From assembly GCA_020831625.1 (NCBI GenBank), contig JAFIGD010000052.1, positions 1-32,821 of the forward strand: a DNA stretch of 32,821 bases. Direction: 5' to 3'. Positions 1 through 7,175 of this stretch are shown here, in pieces. The notes beneath the pieces were generated by a model that did no database searches, was not told where the DNA came from, and saw only the letters and a program-made list of their open reading frames with translations. The DNA is from Verrucomicrobiota bacterium. Its GTDB lineage: Bacteria > Verrucomicrobiota > Kiritimatiellia > SS1-B-03-39 > UBA6053. A program made the position numbers and the translations under genes. Numbering within the stretch: position 1 is the stretch's first letter; each line of letters opens with the position of its first letter.

Positions 1-32
1 TGGGGCAGGGGGCTGTGAGGCAGGATGGGGAA

Positions 33-66
33 TTAAACCACGGATGGACACGGATTAACACGGATG
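33..66 (+). repeat. Left arm of CCACGGAT-type inverted repeat
   Basis: This holds three consecutive units of the form ACACGGAT/CCACGGAT. Its reverse complement recurs at 1599-1631, matching at 30 of 33 positions, on the far side of the next gene. The motif belongs to the same family as the repeats at 18.9-23.4 kb. The rest of the first 206 bases holds only G-rich low-complexity sequence and no gene I can support. Confidence 0.75.
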
Positions 67-206
67 TATTTGGGGGAAGATATTATGAAAGGAGGAAGCA
101 AAGAGAGCCAAGGGCTGTGGGGCAGTGGGGGGGCGGTGGACACGGATCCATGCAGGATGAAACCTGCGTTCAGGGACGAGAGAGCGCAATCTTTTAACAG
201 GGGATC

Positions 207-1550
207 GTGAAATTTGGCTTTCCCGCCCGATCCCTGGATTCCGAAGTTGCCATCCTCCGGTGCTTTTGCTTCTATGCTTTCATGTTTAGTAGAAGCTCAA
301 CGCATCACGTCTTGTTTTCTCCACGGGACTCAACGCATTCGAGGGGTGTCGGGATATTGTTGCGCTTCTTGATCTATTTGTTGTTTGTGACGGGATTATC
401 CGCTTGCGTTCATGTTCAGCACTTGCCCCGACCGGTTATTCTTTTGCTTGAAGACGCCAGAACCGAATGGGCGAACCTTCCTGATTCTGTCCGGGATGCC
501 TTTACGGATACGGTTCAGATTCGGGTATCTTCTGTTGATGAAATCATTAAGAATCCGCTGGTTCTTGATTCTGTAATCGGCTTCATTAGCAGCGACCTGT
601 CCATTTTTGAACCGATCCGATACCTTTCAAATGACCCCTTTGACGAAGCGAATCCTGATTTTCCGCTGCACTTGTTCCGACGGAAAAGTTTATCGATTTC
701 GTCAGCCGAAAATCTCAAGCCTTTCTTTGAATACCTTGCCTCCACGTCACCTCGCATCCGTTGGAGTTCGCCGCCGTCAAGGGAAGAAATTTTTGAAAAC
801 GAAATGGCATTGATTCGTTTGGAACGAATTCTGGAGGATACCCCAATCGGTGACTTTAATCCCGCCTCCAACAAGCCCATGGATCTTTTTAAGGCTTTGG
901 AGACCGTGACCAGAAATGCCGGAGCGGATTTTAAAGATCCACTTTATTACGTGCCGGACACTTTCCATCAGAACATTGAAAAATACATGAATCCCCGGGC
1001 TGAACGATTACGCTTTGACTTCACTCCCGACACGACATTGCTTGAAGCACTTACAATAATCACAGAACGCTACCACATGCATTATTGGGTTCAGTCCGGG
1101 CGGATTTGGATATCGCCTAATGATTCTCCGGATAATCGGCGTCTTACGTATCGTGTCAACCCCTCACAATTATCGGCGTGGACCTACTGGTCGGTACAAA
1201 ATCGTTATCTTGAACAATCAGACTTCAACATGTCGAACTCTGATGAGGAAGACCCTTTTCGCGAAGGCGTATTTGCACCTGATCCGTCATGGGTTCCCCC
1301 GAAAGTTCCTCCAGATATACCTGAGCCTCCTCCTGTCTTTGATATATTCGGATTTCTAACAACTATTTCTGAAGCAACGGAGATGGACGAAAATATTAAT
1401 TCCTTTTTTGGATATGGCGTGAAATTTCGAAGACGTAATGCTATTCGATGGAGGGCACCTGACGGACTGTCAATCAACCTTTGTATTACTGAAATCAAAA
1501 AAGCTGAAGATTTGCTGTATTTGATTCAGACAACGAGTCCGGGAAAATAG
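207..1550 (+). CDS. Lipoprotein with secretin N-domain-like (STN-like) segment
   Basis: The longest frame starts at a GTG at 207, but the better start is a TTG at 357. It lies 8 bases after a GAGGGGTG ribosome-site-like stretch and gives a short lipoprotein signal (MLRFLIYLLFVTG then lipobox LSAC, Cys codon at 405-407). The mature protein is about 380 residues and probably sits on the inner face of the outer membrane. Around longest-frame residues 265-305, the pattern 'LRFDFTPDTTLLEALTII' followed by 'GRIWIS' resembles the STN/secretin N-domain fold, in which a beta-alpha-beta unit precedes a short hydrophobic strand. The C-terminal third contains a proline-rich linker (PPKVPPDIPEPPP). The gene is visibly more AT-rich than its neighbours and sits between arms of an inverted repeat, which suggests transfer as a cassette. 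No ring-forming secretin core is seen, so it is not a full secretin. Specific function unknown. Confidence 0.6.
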   Translation: MKFGFPARSLDSEVAILRCFCFYAFMFSRSSTHHVLFSPRDSTHSRGVGILLRFLIYLLFVTGLSACVHVQHLPRPVILLLEDARTEWANLPDSVRDAFTDTVQIRVSSVDEIIKNPLVLDSVIGFISSDLSIFEPIRYLSNDPFDEANPDFPLHLFRRKSLSISSAENLKPFFEYLASTSPRIRWSSPPSREEIFENEMALIRLERILEDTPIGDFNPASNKPMDLFKALETVTRNAGADFKDPLYYVPDTFHQNIEKYMNPRAERLRFDFTPDTTLLEALTIITERYHMHYWVQSGRIWISPNDSPDNRRLTYRVNPSQLSAWTYWSVQNRYLEQSDFNMSNSDEEDPFREGVFAPDPSWVPPKVPPDIPEPPPVFDIFGFLTTISEATEMDENINSFFGYGVKFRRRNAIRWRAPDGLSINLCITEIKKAEDLLYLIQTTSPGK

Positions 1551-1598
1551 ATTACAGCTTGCTGTCCTGTAAAATTATTTTATGTAATGGTTAGAAAA

Positions 1599-1631
1599 AT
1601 CCGTGTTCATCCGTGTTCATCCGTGGTTAAA
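1599..1631 (-). repeat. Right arm of CCACGGAT-type inverted repeat
   Basis: This is the reverse complement of the element at 33-66, with three mismatches in 33 positions. It contains ATCCGTGTTC twice in tandem, followed by ATCCGTGGTTAAA. It lies 49 bases past the stop codon of the lipoprotein gene. Confidence 0.75.
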
Positions 1632-1657
1632 TTTTCGACGGACACCCATCAGTAGTT

Positions 1658-2242
1658 ATGCCTATGAGAAAAGAACCTGTTTACATTTCCGGACGCAAAC
1701 CCGCCGCCTTTGGGCGGCGGTTGTTGGCGTTGGTTGTGGATGCCCTGATCGTTGTGTTGATTGCTCGGGTCTGGATGTTGTTTGCCTTTGAGGCGTTGCC
1801 GGGCCCGGTGCTGGGTGTGCTGCTGCTGGCGTCCGTTTTGTTCCGGTTTGCCTTTTTTCCTGTATGCCATGGTCTTTGGGGGCAAACGCCGGGGAAGCGG
1901 CTGCTTGGCATTCGGATCACCCGCGGTTCGGGCGAACCGCTTTCGTTGTGGCGGGGATTTTTACGGGAAGTATTCTCGTGGCCGGGTGCGGTGATGGGTG
2001 TTTACGCGGTGTTCGCATTGTGGGCCGAACTGGGTTCGGTCGCGGATGTGCTGGAATATCAGCAGAGGCTGTCCCGCTTCTACTATCAGGAATTTCGGGT
2101 GTTGACGCCTTTGCTGCTGTTCGGCGGGGTGATTCTTTTCACCCTGAGTCTGCTGTTTTTCTGGATGAATTCGGATCGGCGCATTCCGCATGATTATGTT
2201 GCCGACACCTTTGTGAGCCAGGCGGCGGAGAAGCAGGGCTGA
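1658..2242 (+). CDS. RDD family integral membrane protein
   Basis: The 194-residue protein opens with 'GRKPAAFGRRLLALVVDALIV', which holds the conserved Arg and first Asp of the RDD family. The family-typical 'GQTPGKRLLGIRI' follows after a second hydrophobic stretch. Hydrophobic segments lie at roughly residues 22-44, 48-68, 105-125 and 150-172, so it is an inner-membrane protein. RDD proteins have been linked to transport or to assistance of membrane enzymes, but most are unassigned. Its stop codon overlaps the next gene's ATG by one base (TGATG), so the two are very likely translated together and may act together. Confidence 0.85.
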   Translation: MPMRKEPVYISGRKPAAFGRRLLALVVDALIVVLIARVWMLFAFEALPGPVLGVLLLASVLFRFAFFPVCHGLWGQTPGKRLLGIRITRGSGEPLSLWRGFLREVFSWPGAVMGVYAVFALWAELGSVADVLEYQQRLSRFYYQEFRVLTPLLLFGGVILFTLSLLFFWMNSDRRIPHDYVADTFVSQAAEKQG

Positions 2243-3078
2243 TGCAACGTCTCCTGGCCTGGCTGCGGTTGTTGCGGCTGCCGAATGTGCTGACGGTCCC
2301 CGGGGATGTGCTGGCGGGGGCGGTGCTGGCGGGTCGGGATCTGCACGAGGTTGGTCTGACGTTGCCGGGAGTGTCGCTGGCTTATCTTTTCGGCATGGTC
2401 TTGAATGATGTTTGGGATGTGAACCTGGACCGGATCGAACGTCCGGAAAGGCCGTTGCCTTCGGGGGAGATCTCCCGTCGACAGGCCGCGGTGGCGTGCG
2501 GGGTTCTGGGGATTGGGGCTCTAGCGGTTCAGCCAAATTCCGCGATGGTGTTTTTGCTGGGGCTGATTGTCGCGTATACGCTGCTCAAAGGAAGGACACC
2601 TGTATTCGGCAGGGTGTTGATGGGGTTGTGCCGGGGAACAGCGCTTTGGCTGGGAGCCGGCGCCCCATGGCTGATGTCGTTTCCGCTGGGGATTGGGATC
2701 GTGTTGTGGGTCATGTTTATTTCAATGGTGACGCATATCGCTTCCTTTGAGACCGGAAAACGATTGGAGAGCGGATTGCCCTGGGTACTGCCGATGATTC
2801 TGAACATTGGCTTTCTTGGCATGGCCTACACGGTTCCGTCACCTTCACCTTGGGCATATCTTCCCGGTTTAGCCGCATTCATTCTGGTGAACCTGTATGC
2901 CCGCGACATCGTGCGGGCTCAAGCGGTCCGTCCATCGGACATTGGCCGACTTCTGGGGCTGTTGTTTCTCATGCAGGCCTTTGTGCTGGCCCTGCACGGG
3001 CAGGTTGTGCTTGCCGCATCGGTTTGGTTGCTCGCACCGCTGATGCGCCTTGCCCGGCGATATATTCCCGCGTCCTGA
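2242..3078 (+). CDS. UbiA-superfamily prenyltransferase
   Basis: This is a 278-residue polytopic membrane protein. The first aspartate-rich motif of the UbiA superfamily is clear as NDVWDVNLD (residues about 54-62), followed by 'RIERPERPLPSG', a hallmark of UbiA enzymes that bind prenyl diphosphate through magnesium. The second aspartate motif expected in the third cytoplasmic loop is not evident: that area reads 'THIASFETGKRLESG', with only a glutamate. Such departures occur in EboC-like and other uncharacterised branches, so the substrate cannot be named. It is translationally coupled to the RDD protein. The start ATG overlaps the upstream stop, with GGAGAAG upstream as a plausible ribosome site. 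Confidence 0.82.
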   Translation: MQRLLAWLRLLRLPNVLTVPGDVLAGAVLAGRDLHEVGLTLPGVSLAYLFGMVLNDVWDVNLDRIERPERPLPSGEISRRQAAVACGVLGIGALAVQPNSAMVFLLGLIVAYTLLKGRTPVFGRVLMGLCRGTALWLGAGAPWLMSFPLGIGIVLWVMFISMVTHIASFETGKRLESGLPWVLPMILNIGFLGMAYTVPSPSPWAYLPGLAAFILVNLYARDIVRAQAVRPSDIGRLLGLLFLMQAFVLALHGQVVLAASVWLLAPLMRLARRYIPAS

Positions 3079-3103
3079 TCTAAATGAAGGGGCCGTTGTT
3101 TTT

Positions 3104-3127
3104 TTGACAGGATAACCGGATTGACGG
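3104..3127 (+). repeat. TTTGACAGGATAACCGGAT-type short repeat
   Basis: TTTGACAGGATAACCGGATT lies just after the UbiA gene. A near copy, TTTGACAGGATAACAGGATG, is at 4091-4110, and a degraded one (GACGGGATAACAGG) is at about 3530-3543. The three copies bracket and divide the gene debris at 3.1-4.1 kb. Confidence 0.6.
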
Positions 3128-3155
3128 TTTTGGCTCACCAAGGAAAGAATAGCGT

Positions 3156-3413
3156 ATGCACATTTTTCAAGTCATGATTCAGCAGCAGATCGCCGAGGTC
3201 GCGCGGATGGCGCGGGAGATTTGGACGGCGCACTATGTGCCGATTGTCGGGTTGGAACAGGTCGAATACATGCTGGAGCGGTTTCAAAGTGAATCCGCCA
3301 TTGCGGCGCAAATATCCGAAGGCTTCGACTATTTCAGGGTTATGCGGGATGAGGAGTCCCTCGGCTATGCGGCGGTGGTTCCGGAGGACGGGAAGACGCT
3401 GTTTCTCAGTAAG
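3156..3413 (+). pseudogene. GNAT acetyltransferase, N-terminal fragment
   Basis: About 86 residues look like the N-terminal half of a GCN5-related N-acetyltransferase. 'REIWTAHYVPIVGLEQVEYML' is the usual first helical region, and 'YFRVMRDEESLGYAAVVPEDGKTLFLSK' is the beta2-beta3-beta4 part. Where the acetyl-CoA loop (R/Q-x-x-G-x-G/A) should follow, the frame instead reads the reverse strand of a Phd antitoxin gene and stops at 3488. The catalytic and cofactor half is therefore gone and the protein is not expected to be active. The open frame runs on to 3488, but the last 24 residues are not GNAT sequence. Confidence 0.6.
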
Positions 3414-3479
3414 ATTTTCCATAAGCTTGGAAAAATGGGCCTTGGCTTCGTAGGTTCCGACTTCGCGTACAGTTTGCAT
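3411..3479 (-). pseudogene. Phd/YefM-family antitoxin, N-terminal fragment
   Basis: Read on the minus strand from an ATG at 3477-3479, the first 23 residues are MQTVREVGTYEAKAHFSKLMENL. This is a textbook Phd/YefM start (V-x-x-Y-E-A-K-x-x-F-S-K-L). After this the frame enters the antisense of the GNAT fragment, so the rest of the antitoxin and any partner toxin are missing. The two gene pieces are joined tail to tail at about 3411. I infer a deletion or recombination scar. Confidence 0.6.
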
Positions 3480-3549
3480 TTAGTTTAAACTGGTTGGGTC
3501 AGAATCTTAAGTAACCCTTGAATGTAGACGGGATAACAGGCTCCTCGAT

Positions 3550-4034
3550 TTAGCTTCGAAAATCGAAAAACGCGTTGATCTGTTTTTGGTGATTCCGGTC
3601 CGCCTGTTTCTGATCCGGATGGAGGTATTCAAAATGCCCGGTGGGAAAAGGGCTGATGACCCTGGGCCCGGAATGGGCATTGGCGGCGGACCATTGTCCG
3701 GGCGGAGGCACGGCCGGATCGAAGCAGGCACAGGCGAAGGCGGCGGGGATGCGCAGGTGACGCAGGCTGTTGGCGGCGTCGTAATAGCGGAGGGTGTTTT
3801 TGACCCCGGGATGTTCTATTTTTCAAGATTCAGCCCCGGCCAGGGGCAATTCCTTTTCTCGACGTGCAGGTTGAGGGGCACGGCCATAGCCGCGCGGTGG
3901 AGATTTTGCCAGAAATCGACAAAGTCCGGCGGGGAGGTGTCGGGGGCTTCGAGCGCCCGCAGGGCGGCCTCATCGTGACCGTAGCGGGGATCGAACGGAA
4001 AATCATGTGCAATGGATTCTTTCATGCGCCGCAT
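3550..4034 (-). pseudogene. Acetylxylan esterase (AXE1-like), internally deleted
   Basis: Two pieces of one gene are visible on the minus strand in different frames. The N-terminal piece (4034 down to about 3858, starting MRRMKES or MKES) contains 'DFPFDPRYG' and 'PPDFVDFWQNLHRAAMAVPL', the usual opening of acetylxylan esterase/cephalosporin-C deacetylase family proteins. After a short junk stretch with stops, the C-terminal piece runs from about 3822 to the TAA at 3550-3552. It contains 'TLRYYDAANSLRHLRIPAAF', 'FDPAVPPPGQWSAANA' and a final 'PTGHFEY', matching the region around the catalytic Asp (D-P-x-x-P-P) and His (G-H) of the family. Roughly the central 60 percent, with the nucleophile serine motif, is missing. 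Only about 150 of the expected ~320 codons remain. Confidence 0.62.
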
Positions 4035-4090
4035 GGTAGCGGGGAGACGGCCCCTGTACAAGCGCGGGGTAGCCATGCCGTGCACCATTC

Positions 4091-4116
4091 TTTGACAGGA
4101 TAACAGGATGATCTGG
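4091..4116 (+). repeat. TTTGACAGGATAACAGGATG short repeat
   Basis: Near copy of the element at 3104. It lies between the esterase remnant and the first methyltransferase gene. It includes a TTGACA hexamer at 4092-4097, but no convincing -10 box follows at normal spacing. I therefore list it as a repeat and not as a promoter. Confidence 0.55.
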
Positions 4117-4225
4117 ATCGTATCCTGCCCAAAAGACAAGAAATGCTGCGGTGCGTGAAGCGAATAAAGATCTGTTGCTTTAAACCGCACTTGGCACCGG
4201 CGTTTTCATGTGATTAAGAAGCGCC

Positions 4226-6979
4226 ATGAACGCGGTGGAAATTGAAGAGGCTGTGTCCGCTTTGGCGGAGCTTCCGTTTGATGCGGAAGCCTTTCCGTAT
4301 GCCTTTTTGGAGGCCTTCGGGAACAAGCCCACCACACTGAAGCGGCTGCAAAGCGGGACCAGCAACCAGACGGACCTGCCGGGCGGGGTCTTGCAGCGAA
4401 ACAACATCCACATCAAAATCTGCAGGGCGGGCGAGGTGGCCGCGACCCTGAACGCCCTGCGGGAAAGTCCCGCCACCGCCAAACAGAAGGCGAAGTTCAT
4501 TCTGGCCACCGACGGGGAGAGTTTTGAGGCGGAGGATCTGGCCGGCGGTGAAACCGTGGCCTGCGCCTACAGGAATTTCCCCGATCACTTCGGCTTTTTC
4601 CTGCCCCTGGCCGGTATCAGCACCGTCAAACAAATCCGCGAAAACGCCTTCGACATCAAAGCCACCAGCCGCCTGAACCGGCTGTACCTGGAATTGATCA
4701 AAGACAATCCCGAGTGGGGCAAAGAGGCGCGGCGGCACGACATGAACCACTTCATGGCCCGGCTGATTTTCTGCTTTTTCGCCGAAGACACCGATATTTT
4801 CTTTGGCGGCAGCCTCTTCACCGACACCGTGGAGCAGATGAGCGCGCGGGACGCCTCCAACACCCACGAAGTGATCTCGGAAATCTTCCGGGCCATGGCC
4901 ACCGCCATCGGGGCGCGGAAAAGCGCCGGACTCCCCCGCTGGGCGGATGCCTTTCCCTACGTGAACGGAGGCCTGTTCTCCGGGTCGGCCGAGGTGCCGC
5001 GCTTCAGCAAACTTTCCCGCTCCTACCTGATGCACATTGGCAGCCTCGACTGGACCAAAATCAACCCCGACATCTTCGGGTCCATGATACAGGCGGTGGC
5101 CGACGACGAGGAGCGCGGGGCCCTGGGCATGCACTACACCAGCGTGCCGAACATCCTCAAGGTGCTCAACCCCCTCTTTCTGGACGATTTGCGGGAAAAA
5201 CTGGAGGAGGCGGACGACAACAAGCGCAAGCTGCTCAATCTCCGCAACCGCATGGCCCGCATCCGGGTCTTCGACCCCGCCTGCGGCTCCGGGAACTTTC
5301 TGGTCATCGCCTACAAGGAAATGCGGGCCATTGAGGCGGAGATCAACCGGCGGCGCGGCGAGCCGCACCGCCGCAGCGATCTGCCGCTCACCAACTACCG
5401 GGGCATCGAACTGCGCGATTTCTCGGCGGAAATCGCCCGACTCGCCCTCGTCATCGCCCAATACCAGTGCGACGTGCTCTACCTCGGCCAGAAAGAGGCC
5501 CTCGCCGTCTTTCTCCCCCTCGAAGCCAACAACTGGATCACCTGCGGCAACGCCCTCCGCCTCGACTGGCTCAGCATCTGCCCCCCCACCGGCACCGGCG
5601 TCAAACTCCGCTCCGACGACCTCTTCGACACACCCCGCGACCAGGCTGAAATCGACTTCCAGAACGAGGGTGGGGAGACCTATATCTGCGGAAATCCGCC
5701 GTATTTGGGGTCTAAATGGCAATCGAAACATCAGAAGTCTGATCTGAAAGGAATCTTCGATGGGCGAACAAAAAATTGGAAGTCACTTGATTATGTGGCC
5801 GGTTGGTTTCAAAAGGCGGCGGATTATGGAAGATGTACCGCAGCGGCAACCGCATTTGTCTCAACCAATTCCATTTGCCAGGGGCAGCAAGTTCCTATCC
5901 TCTGGCCGATCATTTTCGAAAGCGGACATCACATCCACTTTGCTCACACCAGCTTTAAATGGGCCAATCTCGCCAGTCACAATGCGGGGGTAACTGTCGT
6001 AATTGTAGGAATAACTAAACAACCCATATCCCCAAGAAAAATTTATTTCACGGATGACGATGGTTGTTCCGTGTTGCGCAAAGCTGATAATATTAATGCT
6101 TATCTGTATGCTGCTCCTAATGTGGAGGTACTGCCATCCTCAAAGCCATTGACTGAACGTTCTTTGATGCAATTTGGCAATCATCCCTACTATGGGGCTG
6201 CATTAATTTTTTCTACTGAGGAAGCAAAGAGCATGTCTCAGGCGTTTCCTCAAAGTAAGGAATTTATTCGTCCCTTGTATGGTTCAAAGGAGTTTATCAC
6301 CTCTCTTCCACGAGCTTGCCTTTGGATTGAAAAGGACCGCTTTCCAATCGCAGAAAATATCCCTCCTATCGCCGAGCGTATTAAGAAAGTCCGTAATTCT
6401 CGACAATCAGCTAAACAAGATAAGTCAGCCTTGAAACTAGCTGAAAAACCCTATCGGTTTCGGGATCAATATACATCGAAAAACCAGACTATGGTTGTTC
6501 CAAGGGTAAGTTCGGAGAATCGGCCTTTCCTTCCTGTTGGTATACTTTCAGCTGTAGCAATTGTCCAAGATCAAGTTCTTGCCCTATACGACGCCCCGCT
6601 TTGGAATATGGCCCTCATCGCCTCCCGCCTCCATCTTGTCTGGATTGCCACAGTATGTGGTAAACTCAAAACCGATTTCCGCTACTCCAACACCCTTGGT
6701 TGGAACACCTTTCCGGTGCCGACGTTGACGGAGCAGAACAAGCGGGATTTGACGTGCTGCGCGGAGGGGATTCTTTTGGCGCGGGAGGCGCATTTCCCGG
6801 CGACCATCGCGGACCTGTATGATCCCGGGGCGATGCCCGACGATCTGCGGGCGGCGCACGAGCGCAACGACGAGACCCTGGAGCGCATCTATATCGGCCG
6901 GCGCTTCAAAAACGACACCGAACGCCTCGAAAAGCTTTTTGAGATGTACACGAAGATGACGGGAGGAGCGCATGGGTAA
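4226..6979 (+). CDS. MmeI/YeeA-like class I DNA methyltransferase (no nuclease domain seen)
   Basis: A 917-residue SAM-dependent DNA methyltransferase that probably modifies adenine N6. The SAM-binding motif I is VFDPACGSGNFL (residues 348-359) and catalytic motif IV is GNPPY (489-493). Before the methylase core, residues 95-200 carry the MmeI-family signature 'FFLPLAG' and a helical spacer 'HFMARLIFCFFAEDTDIF'. After it come a target-recognition-like region (about 520-820) and a C-terminal helical domain containing 'LGWNTFPVPTLTEQ' and 'DDLRAAHERNDETLERIY'. Classical MmeI enzymes have an N-terminal D-x9-E-x-K nuclease; I see no such motif in the first 120 residues, so this copy looks like a stand-alone modifier. 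Bases 5650-6690 are clearly AT-richer than the flanking thirds of the same gene, suggesting exchange of the recognition domain. It heads the defence-like cluster. Confidence 0.88.
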   Translation: MNAVEIEEAVSALAELPFDAEAFPYAFLEAFGNKPTTLKRLQSGTSNQTDLPGGVLQRNNIHIKICRAGEVAATLNALRESPATAKQKAKFILATDGESFEAEDLAGGETVACAYRNFPDHFGFFLPLAGISTVKQIRENAFDIKATSRLNRLYLELIKDNPEWGKEARRHDMNHFMARLIFCFFAEDTDIFFGGSLFTDTVEQMSARDASNTHEVISEIFRAMATAIGARKSAGLPRWADAFPYVNGGLFSGSAEVPRFSKLSRSYLMHIGSLDWTKINPDIFGSMIQAVADDEERGALGMHYTSVPNILKVLNPLFLDDLREKLEEADDNKRKLLNLRNRMARIRVFDPACGSGNFLVIAYKEMRAIEAEINRRRGEPHRRSDLPLTNYRGIELRDFSAEIARLALVIAQYQCDVLYLGQKEALAVFLPLEANNWITCGNALRLDWLSICPPTGTGVKLRSDDLFDTPRDQAEIDFQNEGGETYICGNPPYLGSKWQSKHQKSDLKGIFDGRTKNWKSLDYVAGWFQKAADYGRCTAAATAFVSTNSICQGQQVPILWPIIFESGHHIHFAHTSFKWANLASHNAGVTVVIVGITKQPISPRKIYFTDDDGCSVLRKADNINAYLYAAPNVEVLPSSKPLTERSLMQFGNHPYYGAALIFSTEEAKSMSQAFPQSKEFIRPLYGSKEFITSLPRACLWIEKDRFPIAENIPPIAERIKKVRNSRQSAKQDKSALKLAEKPYRFRDQYTSKNQTMVVPRVSSENRPFLPVGILSAVAIVQDQVLALYDAPLWNMALIASRLHLVWIATVCGKLKTDFRYSNTLGWNTFPVPTLTEQNKRDLTCCAEGILLAREAHFPATIADLYDPGAMPDDLRAAHERNDETLERIYIGRRFKNDTERLEKLFEMYTKMTGGAHG

Positions 6980-7175
6980 CCCGGCAGAAGGTTTTCGAAA
7001 AGACAGGAGCGCCAATCGCCGTATTGGCGGGGCGAAGGGGGCTCTTCCGCATGGGAGTGCTGTGAAATTGAACCTTGACCAATCCCACTTTAAAATGTAT
7101 ACATATGATGCAGTTAACCCGCTGCGGCACTTCCAGCGTCGCTTGGGGACCCACGCCCAACAGATTTCCGCATGA
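6972..7175 (+). CDS. Possible small coupled ORF between the two methylases
   Basis: A 67-codon frame begins inside the end of the first methylase gene (overlap of 8 bases) and ends with a TGA sharing ATGA with the second methylase start. That perfect fit would allow translational coupling. The product is basic, with no recognisable domain, and the stretch also contains a promoter-like pair. It may simply be an accidental open frame in a leader region. I lean slightly against it being a functional protein. Confidence 0.25.
   Translation: MGNPAEGFRKDRSANRRIGGAKGALPHGSAVKLNLDQSHFKMYTYDAVNPLRHFQRRLGTHAQQISA
7075..7103 (+). promoter_or_regulatory. Sigma70-like promoter before second methylase
   Basis: TTGACC at 7075-7080 is followed, after exactly 17 bases, by TATACA at 7098-7103. 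The -10 lies within the perfect 10-bp palindrome ATGTATACAT (7095-7104), about 70 bases ahead of the second methylase ATG. This suggests that genes from 7172 onward can be expressed separately from the first methylase, and that the palindrome could be an operator. Inferred from sequence only. Confidence 0.45.

Noticed and set aside
3586-3978. 130-residue plus-strand frame
   Set aside because: Antisense to the acetylxylan esterase remnant, which matches its family in sense orientation.
4092-4126. TTGACA as promoter for the first methylase
   Set aside because: No -10 box within 15-19 bases; TATCCT is 23 bases away, and the hexamer is part of a dispersed repeat.
4214-5731. 505-residue minus-strand frame opposite the first methylase
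   Set aside because: Antisense to the conserved methylase core; no domain, and composition typical of reverse-strand shadow frames.
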